From Burkholderiales bacterium (GTDB taxonomy: Bacteria; Pseudomonadota; Gammaproteobacteria; Burkholderiales; SG8-39): a stretch of 64,000 nucleotides of DNA. The position numbers and the translations under genes are program-made. Positions 41,839-50,770 of this stretch are shown here, one piece after another; positions within the stretch are counted from its first letter, which is position 1; each line of letters opens with the position of its first letter. The notes below the pieces were generated by a model. The model saw only the letters and a program-made list of their open reading frames with translations, did not search any database and had not been told where the DNA came from. The stretch is from positions 1,426,001 to 1,490,000 of the forward strand of contig JAOSJV010000001.1 of assembly GCA_027493935.1 (NCBI GenBank), read 5' to 3'.

Positions 41839-42774
41839 ATGACCGACGGATCTCGGTCCGAGGCGGTGCATTGCGAGGACGTGACCGCGCGGGACGCGGG
41901 CAGCGCGACATCGGATCGAATTGGAACATTCGTCGCCAATCTCAGGCAACGCGCGGTGCCAGCGCTCGCGAGGGCCGCAGGACGGGTCGTCGCACGGTTT
42001 CCGCGCGGTCTGGATGGCATTACCCGAGTCAGGTTCTACGCGCAACGCCTCACACCCGAGGGAGTGATCGAAGCCTATCAGCTCGGACTCGTTCCGCTTA
42101 CGGACGCGAAGGGCAGAATCCACTGGCTCGACTTCGATCCCCGGGGGGTAATCCCGATCGCCGACTTCCGTGTCGGAAGCGAGCTGCGGCGCACCTGTCG
42201 GAAAGGAACCTTCCGTGTCACGGTGAATCGGGACTTTCGCGGCGTGATTCGAGGCTGCGCTGACGGACACATGCGGCGCTTGAAGAGCGGGGAAGCATCC
42301 TGGGTCACACCCGAGATCGTAGACGTCTACACGGAGCTCCACCGCATGTGCGCCGCCCATAGCGTCGAGGTGTACCAGGGCGAGCGCCTCGTCGGCGGGG
42401 TATACGGCGTCTCGATCGGCGCCTACTTCTGCGGGGAGAGTCGGTTCTATCTCGTGAGCGGCGCGGGCCAGGTTGCCATGGCATATCTCTGCCACGTCCT
42501 CAGGGCAGGCGGATACCTGCTGCACGATGCGCAGATGGCGACGCCCAATCTCGAACGCTTCGGCTGTCACACGATCTCCAAAGCGGAGTTTCGTGCGCAG
42601 CGCATCCGCGCCATGCTCGGATCGGCCCGATTCGAGATGACGGCGTTCCCGCCGCCCGACAACGCCCGCGCGCAGGAGGTGCAGTCACGGAGCAGCGCCC
42701 CTCCGGTGGCGGGCGCTCGACCGCGGCGCGAGGCCGGAGATCGACAGGACTCGCCGCACGGCGCACCGGTGTGA
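41839..42774 (+). CDS. Divergent leucyl/phenylalanyl-tRNA-protein transferase (Aat) homologue
   Basis: 311 residues; typical Aat is 200-250. The Aat core runs from about residue 60 to 265: GVIEAYQLGLVPL, DPRGVIPI, SWVTPEIVDVYTELHR, AHSVEVYQGERLVGGVYGV, FCGESRFYLVSG, and LLHDAQMATPNLERFGCH. The Asp and Gln of the catalytic D-x-Q (DAQ) and the GES glutamate are kept, but the canonical GGDLS near the N-terminus and ESMFS..ASK are replaced (ESRFY, AGQ). About 55 N-terminal and 45 C-terminal residues are extra. Canonical Aat adds Leu or Phe to N-terminal Lys or Arg for degradation; a changed acceptor or donor is inferred. ATG 41839 chosen. Confidence 0.72.
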   Translation: MTDGSRSEAVHCEDVTARDAGSATSDRIGTFVANLRQRAVPALARAAGRVVARFPRGLDGITRVRFYAQRLTPEGVIEAYQLGLVPLTDAKGRIHWLDFDPRGVIPIADFRVGSELRRTCRKGTFRVTVNRDFRGVIRGCADGHMRRLKSGEASWVTPEIVDVYTELHRMCAAHSVEVYQGERLVGGVYGVSIGAYFCGESRFYLVSGAGQVAMAYLCHVLRAGGYLLHDAQMATPNLERFGCHTISKAEFRAQRIRAMLGSARFEMTAFPPPDNARAQEVQSRSSAPPVAGARPRREAGDRQDSPHGAPV

Positions 42775-42973
42775 CTACTCGCTCGAGAACGCGCTACGGC
42801 CGCGCGATGACGTTCTGCGGTAGCGCGAGGCTGGTGACCACGCGCGCGATACGAGCCCGTTTCACACCCCGGCGGTCCCGGCGCTCGATGGCCCTCGAGT
42901 GCAACGAGCTGCGAACTGCCCGGATTCGGTGAAATCGCGGCGGATTTCGACAGATTGCTGGTTTATTGCGAAC

Positions 42974-43049
42974 GGTGGCGGTAGCTCAATGGCAGAGCCC
43001 CGGGTTGTGATTCCGGTCGATATGGGTTCAAATCCCATCCACCACCCCA
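42974..43049 (+). tRNA. tRNA-His (GTG anticodon), somewhat divergent
   Basis: The cloverleaf is complete: D arm GCTC/GAGC, anticodon loop TTGTGAT on a CCGGG/TCCGG stem, T arm ATGGG-TTCAAAT-CCCAT, encoded CCA end, and the extra 5' G typical of tRNA-His. The acceptor stem GTGGCGG faces CCACCAC, leaving one C-A mismatch at the fifth pair. The D loop is short. Confidence 0.88.
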
Positions 43050-43214
43050 GTTTCCGCTAGCGCGATTCGGGCGTGGTTGTCGTGGGTCGGCGGTGGTCGA
43101 CACAGCTCCGGATCGAATCGCGCCGCGCACTCCGCGCAAGGGTAGACAAAACCCCACCCGCGCACGTGCGGGGCTCGTGTAGCACACGCTGCGGACACGC
43201 CTGAGCGGGGAGTC
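43028..43214 (-). pseudogene. Cys-rich protein remnant, cassette copy 2
   Basis: Homologous to the Cys-rich ORF at 37996-38181: RRVRSVCYTSPARAR in one frame continues as WGFVYPCAECAARFDPE in another, so one extra base (near 43158) interrupts it. The first cysteine pair is reduced to a single Cys (VCYT instead of CNMC), and the frame runs on into the tRNA-His gene. Whether the indel is a sequence error or real decay cannot be told. Confidence 0.4.
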
Positions 43215-43725
43215 TCTCCCGGTGCGGAGCGGATTCGTCGGCAGACCGAAACCACCCTGGCCTACGCGCCTACGCGGATGTCGCCCAACGCTTCGCGCAT
43301 TCGCGCACGCGCGTCCCAGAGGATAGCTTTTACCCGTCGAACAAGGGCGCGGCTCTGTCCGGAGCGGTGGATTCTGGCGAAGCGCTGCAGCGCAAGCTCG
43401 AGGCGCACCAGATCGTCCAGCCCCTGGAGCGGCCTCACGGGCAACTCGCCGAGCCGGGGCTGTTCCGCCACGAGCATTCGCAGCTGGCGTTCGACTTCGC
43501 CGGCGACTTCCTGCTCTCGCTTCGTCGTTGCTTCCATGTCCGCTTCCTCGCACGTGGCGCGCCTTCTAACCCGGCTGCGTCAGGTCGTCGGAGGTCAAGC
43601 AGGTTTCGCGCCAGGTCCTCGGCCTGCGCGGCCGCCCTCGCGCGGAGTGTTTCGGCGCGGGAAGGAATCTGTCACGACATCCGTATCGATGCAGACCGGA
43701 TTCCGGAGGCGATCGGAAGCGAAAC
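43060..43725. repeat. Duplicated small-protein cassette, copy 2 (diverged)
   Basis: Diverged copy of 37990-38700 in the same orientation, lying beside a tRNA gene. It contains the 91-residue ORF, the Cys-rich remnant and the upstream sequence with GCAGGTTTCGCGCCAGGTC. Confidence 0.65.
43262..43537 (-). CDS. Conserved small protein of unknown function, cassette copy 2
   Basis: 91 residues starting MEATTKREQEVAGEVERQL; GAGGAAG lies eight bases upstream. QPRLGELPVRPLQGLDDLV and RLELALQRFARIHRSGQS match the protein at 38213-38506; the termini differ more. Helical, soluble, no known motif. Conservation between two copies with mostly synonymous differences argues that the protein is made and useful. 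It is followed by the Cys-rich remnant and the tRNA-His. Confidence 0.6.
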   Translation of the reverse strand: MEATTKREQEVAGEVERQLRMLVAEQPRLGELPVRPLQGLDDLVRLELALQRFARIHRSGQSRALVRRVKAILWDARARMREALGDIRVGA

Positions 43726-43850
43726 CGCATGCCGGTGTGGCGGGTGACCGACTGCGCTCGCCGCGCCGGCGCGAGGGGAATCGGCACTGCCGCGTTGCGA
43801 GCACCGGCGCCCGATTTCCGCGCATGCCGCTGCGGTGTGCGAGCGGTGGG
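43538..43850. other. 313-base spacer
   Basis: The first ~190 bases belong to the upstream part of cassette copy 2. The remainder shows no gene or signal I can support. Confidence 0.4.
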
Positions 43851-44835
43851 TCAGCCGGTGAACGCGCGAATCTCCGGCGCGAAGACCTCGTCGATCGCGA
43901 GCAGCCTATCGGTGACGCCCTGCTCGAAGCCGTAGCGCAGGAAGGTCTCGAGCGTGCCGCGGTTCGGCGCCACGCCGTAGGGCCAGGGATCGCCGCCGAC
44001 GAGCGAGGCGCTCTCCGCGGCGAGATGAGCCACCCACGGCAGCGGTAACCACGCCACGTTGGTCGAGCGCAGGCGTGCGAGGCTCGAGCGCTTCGCCTGT
44101 TCGAATGCCGCGTACAGGCGCGGTGCGAGCCATGCGTGCTCGTCGGCGAGCGCCCGGCGAACGACGAGCGTGTGCATGATCGGGAATACGCCCGTGCGCC
44201 TGTACGCGGCTTCCTCGACCGCTCGGTCGGGGGAGGAGGCGGACGATCGTCGAATCGGCGCCGAAGAAGCCCGCCGGCTCGCGGGCGAAGATGATCGCGT
44301 CGATGTCGCCGGCGGCGAGCAGGGCGGCGATCGGGGCGTCGCTCACGCGGGGTGACACGCACGCGCCCGGAAAGATGCAGCGGGCGCTCCTCGCCGGCGC
44401 CCTCGCCGGAGACGTTGCCGACGAACCAGTGCACGTCCTCGAGGCGCACTCCGTACTCGTCTTGCAGGATACCGCGCCCGTAGATGACCGCGGTCTGAGT
44501 CCAGTCCGGGACACCGATCCGCCGGCCGGCGAGGTCCCACGGCGTTCGGACCTCGCTGTCGCGGCGCACGTAGATCGCCGAGTGGCGAAACATGCGCGAC
44601 ACGAAAACCGGCAGCGCAAGCAGCCGGCGGTCGCCGTGCGCGATCCGCGAAATGAGCTTGCCCATCGAAAACTCGGCGACATCCCACGCGGCCGCGGTGC
44701 CCTGGCGGTAAAGATCTCCTCGACCTCGAGATGCTGCGCGTCGAACGCGATCCCCTCTAGGCGCACGCTGCCGTCGAGAAGGTCGCGCACGTGGTCGTAG
44801 GCGGTGATCGCCAGCTTGAGCCGCAACTCTGCCAT
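43851..44835 (-). CDS. 4,5-dihydroxyphthalate decarboxylase-like protein (three frameshifts)
   Basis: About 327 residues after correction. Segments in order: LKLAITAYDHVRDLLDGSV, VEEIFYRQGTAAAWDVAEFS, SMGKLISRIAHGD, FRHSAIYVRRDSEVRTPWDL, GRRIGVPDWTQTAVIYGRG, VSDAPIAALLAAGDIDAI, TGVFPIMHTLVVRRAL and WPYGVAPNRGTLETFLRYG. These fit the Pht5 family, which shares the periplasmic-binding-protein-like fold. Indels: a lost C near 44715, an extra base near 44349 and an extra C near 44234. No other phthalate-degradation gene is nearby, so the substrate is uncertain. Start MAELRLK at 44835 or MPDG at 44847. It may be a genuine pseudogene, given three shifts. Confidence 0.7.
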
Positions 44836-45369
44836 CCCGTCCGGCACCTCGGGCGCTGACCGTCAGCCGATCTTGCTCGAGCGGTGCGGGGCGCGTCGGC
44901 GCGGCGCGGCGAGCCGTGCGGCCGCTTCCTCCCCGGGACGCCTCGGTGCGAGCGGCCTGCCGGACGAAATGCGTCACGGAGGGGGGTAATCCGCCGGTCA
45001 GGAGCATGAGCGCTCGGCCTTCTCTGCGTGCATCGGTGCTGGGCGCCCCGGGGTGGCGAGCGCCCTTCAGACCGGAACTTACCGCAAAACCGTGGCAGCG
45101 CGTCCTGCGCCGCGAGCCGTCGTAGCGACGAACGGGAAGCCGCCGCTTGGGTGTGTCCCCGAACGGACGAGCGGCAAGCGCCTTGCCGATCCCAGCCTTC
45201 ACCACTGTCGTCAGGTCTCGGGACGGATTCCGGTTGCCCGCCGGAAGGAGCGGAGGACCTTTCGCACGCGTGAGACGGAATGTGGCCGCCGGGACCGTTG
45301 CCGCTTTGGCGCGGCGGCGCGACCGGACTGCGCCGGCGCGCCCGGGCTGCGGCGCACTGCGGTGCCATA
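44836..45369. other. 534-base stretch without a recognisable gene
   Basis: Lies between the decarboxylase-like gene and divergent hrpA. Short open frames exist in several phases but none has family-like sequence. It should hold promoters for both flanking genes; I cannot point to specific boxes. Confidence 0.4.
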
Positions 45370-48300
45370 ATGCGCGCCGTGCAGCCTGCGGGACTCATCA
45401 GCGCGACGCGTCGGCCGCGACGCTCCGCGGACGAGATCGAGCGGCGGCGGGTCGGCCTGCCGCGGCCGGAGTTCCCGCCCGAGCTTCCGGTCAGCGCCCG
45501 GCGCGAAGAGATCGCGCGCGCGATCGCCGACCACCAGGTGGTCGTGGTTTGCGGCGAGACGGGCTCGGGCAAGACCACCCAGCTGCCGAAGATCTGCCTC
45601 GAAATCGGCCGCGGGGTCGACGGCCTGATCGGGCACACGCAGCCGCGGCGCATCGCCGCGCGCGCGACCGCCGCGCGTATCGCGCACGAGCTCAAGAGCG
45701 AGCTCGGCCGCCACGTCGGCTACAAGATCCGCTTCACCGACCGCACCAGCCCGGCGAGCTACGTCAAGCTGATGACCGACGGCATCCTGCTCGCCGAGAC
45801 GCAGCGCGATCCGGAGCTCGCCCAGTACGACACGATCATCATCGACGAGGCGCACGAGCGCAGCCTCAACGTCGATTTCCTGCTCGGCTACCTGCGCCAG
45901 CTCCTGCCGCGGCGCCCGGACCTCAAGGTGATCGTCACGTCGGCGACCCTGGACGCGGAGCGCTTCGCGCGCCATTTCGTCGACGCGCGCGGCGCGCCGG
46001 CGCCGGTGATCGAGGTCTCCGGGCGTCTGTATCCGGTCGAGATCCGCTACCGCCCGCCGCAGCCCGACGGGAACGACGAGATCGATCTCGAAGTGGCGCT
46101 GGTCGAGGCAGTCGACGAGCTCGCGCGCTGCGGGCCGGGCGACGTCCTGGTGTTCCTGCCCGGGGAGCGCGAGATCCGCGAGGCGGCCGAGGCGCTGCGC
46201 AAGCATCATCCGCCGCACACCGAGATCCTGCCGCTCTACGCGCGCCTCTCGGCGCAGGAGCAGGAGCGCGTGTTCAGGCCGCACGCGGGCCGGCGTATCG
46301 TGCTCGCCACCAACGTTGCCGAGACCTCGCTCACTGTCCCGGGCATCCGCTACGTCGTCGACACCGGCCTCGCGCGCATCAAGCGCTACAGCTACCGGAA
46401 CAAGGTCGAGCAGCTGCAGGTCGAGCCGATCTCGCAGGCGGCCGCGACGCAGCGCGCCGGGCGCTGCGGCCGGGTGCAGGCGGGCGTGTGCATCCGGCTC
46501 TACGACGAGGAGGATCACGCGCGGCGCCCGGCGCACACCGATCCGGAGATCCTGCGCTCGTCGCTCGCCGCGGTGATCCTGCGCATGAAGGCGCTCGGGC
46601 TCGCGGCGATCGAGTCGTTCCCGTTCCTCGATCCGCCCCCGCCCAAGGCGATCGCCGACGGCTACGCGCTGCTCGGCGAGCTCGGCGCGGTCGACGAGGC
46701 GCGCGAGCTGACCGACGTCGGGCGCGAGCTCGCCCGCCTGCCGGTCGATCCGCGCATCGCGCGGATGGTGCTCGCCGCGCGCGAGGAAGGCAGCATCGCC
46801 GAGGTGCTGGTGATTGCCGCGGCGCTCACGCTGCAGGACCCGCGCGAGCGGCCGCTCGAGCGCGCGCAGGCCGCCGACGAGTCGCACAAGCGCTTCGCCG
46901 CGGAGCGCTCCGACTTCCTCGGCCACCTCAGGCTGTGGGCCTTCTTCGAGGAGGCCTCGCATCACGAGTCGAACCGCAAGCTGCATCGCCTGTGCCGGCA
47001 GCACTTCCTTTCCTTCAACCGCATGCGCGAGTGGCGCGACGTCCACTCGCAGCTGAAGGAGCTCGCCGCCGAAACGGGCGCGAAGATCGGGACGGCAGGC
47101 ACCGCCGCCGAGGTCGCGTCCTCGCCACCGCGCTTCTCGCAGGTGCACCGCGCGCTTCTCGCCGGCCTGCTCGGCAACGTTGGTCTCAGGGCGGAGGACG
47201 GCAGCTACCAGGGCGCGCGCGGGATCAAGTTCTGGATCCACCCCGGCTCGGCGCTCGCGAAGAAGCAGCCGCGCTGGGTGATGGCCGCCGAGATCACCGA
47301 GACCGCGCGCCTCTACGCGCGCGGCGTGGCGGGCATCGATCCGGAGTGGATCGAGCAGGTCGGGGCGCACCTCCTCAAGCGGACCCGTCACGACCCGCAC
47401 TGGGAGAAGAAGCCTGCGCAGGTGGTCGCGCGCGAGCGCGCGACGCTCTACGGGCTGCCGGTCGTCGTCAACCGCCGCGTGCACTACGGCCCGTTCGACC
47501 CGGAGGGCGCGCGCGAGATCTTCATCCGCGAGGCGCTGGTGGCCGGCGAGCACGAGACCCGCGCGCCGTTCTTCCAGCACAACCGGCGCCTGGTGCGCGA
47601 GATAGAAACGCTCGAGCACAAGTCGCGCCGGCCCGACGTGCTCGTCGACGACGCGCTGGTCTTCGCCTTCTACGACAGCCTGATCCCGGCCGGAGTCCAC
47701 AACGGTGCCGCGTTCGACGCCTGGCGGCGCGAGGCCGAAGCGAAGAACCCCCGGCTGCTGTTCCTGCGGCGCGAGGATCTGATGCGCCACGAGGCGGCCG
47801 GCATCACCACCGACCAGTTCCCGCACCGGATCGAGATGGCCGGACGTGCCTTCGCGCTCGAGTACCTGCACGATCCCGGCGGACCGCGCGACGGGGTCAC
47901 GATGATGGTGCCGCTCCTCGCGCTGAACCAGGTGAGCGCCGCGCGCTGCGAGTGGCTGGTGCCGGGCCTGCTCAGGGACAAGGTGCAGCGCCTCGCGAAA
48001 TCGCTGCCGCAGAAGCTGCGACACCGGCTGGGGCCGCTGGCCGAGTTCGCGGCGCAGTTCGCCGCGGCGGCGGCGCCCTCCGACACGCCGCTCGCCGCGG
48101 CGATCGCGCGCTTCGCGCGTGCCGAGCGCAACCTCGAGATCCCGCTCGACGCGTTCCGCGCCGAGACGCTGCCGGCGCACCTTGCGATCAACTTCCGCGT
48201 GGTCGACGAGCACGGGCGCCAGCTCGCGATGGGGCGCAACCTCGCGCAGCTGCGCGCCGAGCTCGGCGCGCAGGCCGGCGAGCAGTTCAGCGCGGTCGCG

Positions 48301-49173
48301 AAGCCCGCCGCGGCGCGCACCGGAATCACCGACTGGGATTTCGGGCCGCTCGAGGAGATCATGGAGGTCCGCGACGGCGGGCGGACGCTGATCGGCCATC
48401 CGGCGCTCGTGGACCACGGTGACTCGGTCGCCCTGGAGCTCCTCGACGCGCCGGAACGCGCCGCAGCGGAGCACCGCGCCGGCCTGCGGCGGCTGTTCAT
48501 GCTCAAGCTGCGCGAGCAGGCGAAATACCTCGAACGGAACCTGCCGGGCCTGCGCGAGATGGCGCTCGCGTATGCCGCGATCGGCGATGCGGGCGGGTTC
48601 AAGGAGCAGCTCGTCGCCGCGACGTTCGAGCGCGCGTGCATGGGCGAGCCGCTGCCGCGCGACCGCGCCGCGTTCGAGACGCGCTGCGCCGAGGCGCGGC
48701 CGCGGCTCGCGCTCGTCGCGCAGGAGCTCGCGCGGCTGGTCGGTGCCGTCCTCGCCGAGCACCGCGCGCTCGGCAAGCGGCTGCAGGGTGCGGCGAAGGC
48801 GTTTCCCGAGGTGGTCCGCGACGTGCAGGCGCAACTGGCTCGCCTGGTGCCGAAGGATTTCGCCGTGGCGACGCCCTACGAGCGGCTGCAGCACTTTCCG
48901 CGCTACCTGAAGGCGATCGCGCTGCGCCTGGACAAGCTGCGCGCCGACCCGCAGCGCGACGCCCGCGCGTACGCCGAATTCGCGCCGCTCGAGCAGGCCT
49001 GGCTGCGCGAGGACCTGCGCAGCCGGCGGCAGGGCGCGCCCGATCGCGAGCTCGCGCAGTTCCGCTGGCTGCTCGAGGAGCTGCGGGTGCAGCTCTTCGC
49101 GCAGGAGCTGCGCACGCCGGTGCCGGTGTCGGTCAAGCGGTTGCACAAGGTGTGGCACACTCTGCGCCGATGA
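45370..49173 (+). CDS. hrpA: ATP-dependent RNA helicase HrpA
   Basis: 1267 residues, close to the ~1300 of bacterial HrpA. DEAH-box motifs: Walker A GETGSGKTTQ, motif Ia TQPRRIAARATA, DEAH box IIDEAHERS, motif III VTSATLDAERFA, motif VI QRAGRCGRVQ. The helicase-associated and OB-fold domains follow, then the large HrpA-specific C-terminal domain. It acts in mRNA processing and rescue of stalled ribosomes. The ATG at 45370 gives MRAVQPAGLISATRR; upstream codons look unconserved. The stop overlaps the next start by ATGA. Confidence 0.96.
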   Translation: MRAVQPAGLISATRRPRRSADEIERRRVGLPRPEFPPELPVSARREEIARAIADHQVVVVCGETGSGKTTQLPKICLEIGRGVDGLIGHTQPRRIAARATAARIAHELKSELGRHVGYKIRFTDRTSPASYVKLMTDGILLAETQRDPELAQYDTIIIDEAHERSLNVDFLLGYLRQLLPRRPDLKVIVTSATLDAERFARHFVDARGAPAPVIEVSGRLYPVEIRYRPPQPDGNDEIDLEVALVEAVDELARCGPGDVLVFLPGEREIREAAEALRKHHPPHTEILPLYARLSAQEQERVFRPHAGRRIVLATNVAETSLTVPGIRYVVDTGLARIKRYSYRNKVEQLQVEPISQAAATQRAGRCGRVQAGVCIRLYDEEDHARRPAHTDPEILRSSLAAVILRMKALGLAAIESFPFLDPPPPKAIADGYALLGELGAVDEARELTDVGRELARLPVDPRIARMVLAAREEGSIAEVLVIAAALTLQDPRERPLERAQAADESHKRFAAERSDFLGHLRLWAFFEEASHHESNRKLHRLCRQHFLSFNRMREWRDVHSQLKELAAETGAKIGTAGTAAEVASSPPRFSQVHRALLAGLLGNVGLRAEDGSYQGARGIKFWIHPGSALAKKQPRWVMAAEITETARLYARGVAGIDPEWIEQVGAHLLKRTRHDPHWEKKPAQVVARERATLYGLPVVVNRRVHYGPFDPEGAREIFIREALVAGEHETRAPFFQHNRRLVREIETLEHKSRRPDVLVDDALVFAFYDSLIPAGVHNGAAFDAWRREAEAKNPRLLFLRREDLMRHEAAGITTDQFPHRIEMAGRAFALEYLHDPGGPRDGVTMMVPLLALNQVSAARCEWLVPGLLRDKVQRLAKSLPQKLRHRLGPLAEFAAQFAAAAAPSDTPLAAAIARFARAERNLEIPLDAFRAETLPAHLAINFRVVDEHGRQLAMGRNLAQLRAELGAQAGEQFSAVAKPAAARTGITDWDFGPLEEIMEVRDGGRTLIGHPALVDHGDSVALELLDAPERAAAEHRAGLRRLFMLKLREQAKYLERNLPGLREMALAYAAIGDAGGFKEQLVAATFERACMGEPLPRDRAAFETRCAEARPRLALVAQELARLVGAVLAEHRALGKRLQGAAKAFPEVVRDVQAQLARLVPKDFAVATPYERLQHFPRYLKAIALRLDKLRADPQRDARAYAEFAPLEQAWLREDLRSRRQGAPDRELAQFRWLLEELRVQLFAQELRTPVPVSVKRLHKVWHTLRR

Positions 49174-49901
49174 GCGAGATCCTCCAGGCGGTTTCACGCG
49201 CGGCGCGCGACCTGCTTCACCCGAAGATGCTGTGGCTGGTGGCGTGGCCGCTCGGCGTGTCGCTCCTCGTCTGGCTGCTGCTCGCGGTCGTCTTCGGCGA
49301 CGACGCGGTGGCGTGGCTGTCGACGACGCTCGAGGGCTCGGCGATCGGACGGTGGATGTCGGCGTGGCTGCCGGTCGGCGCGGTCGTGACCGGGCTCGGC
49401 TGGGTCCTGCTCGTCGTGCTGCTGGTGCCGCTGGTGCTGGCCACGGCGAGCGTGATCATCGGCATCTTCTCGATGCCGGCGATGGTCGAGCACGTCGCCG
49501 GACGAAGCTACCCGGATCTCCAGCACCGGCGCGGCGGGACGATCGCCGGCAGCATCTGGAACGCGGTGGTCGGGGTCGCGTTCTTCGTCGGCCTCGGGCT
49601 CGTCTCACTGCCGCTCTGGCTGGTGCCCCCGCTGTGGCCGTTCCTCGCGGCGCTCCTGATGGGTTTGCTCAACCAGCGCATGTTCCGCTACGACGCGCTC
49701 GCCGAGCACGCCGCGGCCGACGAGATGCGCGAGCTCTTCCGGCGCCACCGCCGCGAGTTCTTCGGGCTCGGGGTGCTCGTGTCGCTGCTGTCGTACGTGC
49801 CGTTCGCCGGGCTGGTCGTGCCGGTCGCCGCCGGTCTGGCGTTCATTCACTACGGGCTCGCGCGCCTCGCCGGGCTGCGCCGCGCGGCCGCGGCGGGCTG
49901 A
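49170..49901 (+). CDS. EI24/CysZ-like membrane protein
   Basis: 243 residues. About six membrane segments, including WLVAWPLGVSLLVWLLLAVV, VLLVVLLVPLVLATASVIIG and FVGLGLVSLPLWLVPPLWPF. The SIWNAVVGVAFF and MFRYDALAEHA stretches are typical of the EI24/CysZ family (DUF540), some of which transport sulfate; in betaproteobacteria the role is untested. It is translationally coupled to hrpA. Confidence 0.82.
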   Translation: MSEILQAVSRAARDLLHPKMLWLVAWPLGVSLLVWLLLAVVFGDDAVAWLSTTLEGSAIGRWMSAWLPVGAVVTGLGWVLLVVLLVPLVLATASVIIGIFSMPAMVEHVAGRSYPDLQHRRGGTIAGSIWNAVVGVAFFVGLGLVSLPLWLVPPLWPFLAALLMGLLNQRMFRYDALAEHAAADEMRELFRRHRREFFGLGVLVSLLSYVPFAGLVVPVAAGLAFIHYGLARLAGLRRAAAAG

Positions 49902-49904
49902 GCG

Positions 49905-50690
49905 GTGGGCGGCGACACCGTTCCCGGAGCCGGCTTCGGCGCGATCGTCATCGGCGACGAGATCCTGCGCGGCAAGCGCGCCGACAAGCACTTCGCGAAG
50001 CTCGTCGAGCTGCTCGGCGCGCGCGGGCTCGCCCTCGCCTGGTGCGAGTATCTCGGCGATGACCCGGCGCGCATGATCGCAGCGCTCGCACGTACGCTCG
50101 CGGGCCCGGACATCGTGTTCTCGTTCGGCGGCATCGGCGCGACGCCGGACGATCACACCCGGGAGTGCGCGGCCGCGGCGGCCGGGGTGCCGCTCGCGCT
50201 GCACCCGGAGGCCGAGGCGCTGATCCGCGGTCGCTTCGGCGCCGAGACCACGGCGCTACGGCTGCGCATGGGCGAGTTCCCCCAGGGGGCGGCGATCATC
50301 CCGAACCCCTACAACCAGATCCCCGGCTTCTCGCTCGGCGAGCATCATTTCGTGCCGGGCTTTCCGATCATGGCGTGGCCGATGGTCGAATGGGTGCTCG
50401 ATACGCGCTACGCGCGCCTGCACCACCGGCGGCCTGAGGCCGAGGCGGCGATCCGCGTCTTCGGCTCGGCGGAGAGCACGCTGACGCCGCTGATGGAGGA
50501 AATCGAGGCGCGCTTCGGGCGGGTCAAGGTCTTCAGCCTGCCCTCGATCGGCGAGGACGGTGCGCGCCGGCACATCGAGCTCGGCGTGCGCGGCGAGCCG
50601 GGCGAGGTCGCCGAGGCGATCCAGGCGGTCAAGGCTGGCGTTGCCGGGATCGGGGCAACGTGGGAGGCGTTGGTGCGCGGCGCGCCGTGA
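49905..50690 (+). CDS. CinA/MoaB-like molybdopterin-binding-domain protein
   Basis: 261 residues from a GTG start three bases after the preceding stop. The MoCF-type domain has AIVIGDEILRGKRADKHFAK, then FSFGGIGATPDDHTRE and PQGAAIIPNPYNQIPGF, HHFVPGFPIMAWPM. This is the first half of a CinA protein without the nicotinamide-nucleotide deamidase half. Members are annotated as competence/damage-inducible or as pyrophosphatases of nucleotide derivatives; the reaction is not certain. Confidence 0.85.
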   Translation: MGGDTVPGAGFGAIVIGDEILRGKRADKHFAKLVELLGARGLALAWCEYLGDDPARMIAALARTLAGPDIVFSFGGIGATPDDHTRECAAAAAGVPLALHPEAEALIRGRFGAETTALRLRMGEFPQGAAIIPNPYNQIPGFSLGEHHFVPGFPIMAWPMVEWVLDTRYARLHHRRPEAEAAIRVFGSAESTLTPLMEEIEARFGRVKVFSLPSIGEDGARRHIELGVRGEPGEVAEAIQAVKAGVAGIGATWEALVRGAP

Positions 50691-50710
50691 GCGCGCCGGC
50701 GCCGGGATAA

Positions 50711-50740
50711 GAAGAAGCCCCGGGGTTCCCCGGGGGCTTC
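50711..50740 (-). terminator. Terminator of the phasin gene
   Basis: On the minus strand GAAGCCCCCGGGG and CCCCGGGGCTTC pair around a short AA loop, followed by TTCTT. It lies 31 bases beyond the phasin stop and could also serve the convergent gene. Confidence 0.8.
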
Positions 50741-50770
50741 CAGAGTGCTGCCTAAGGGAGGAGGAGGGGT

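Noticed and set aside
41288..41929. 213-codon minus-strand frame
   Set aside because: It overlaps the start of the Aat-like gene on the other strand, has no ribosome binding site and no recognisable domain.
45211..49197. 1328-codon open frame on the minus strand
   Set aside because: It is the antisense of hrpA; long antisense frames are expected at this GC content and its translation is low-complexity Arg/Ala/Leu with no domain.
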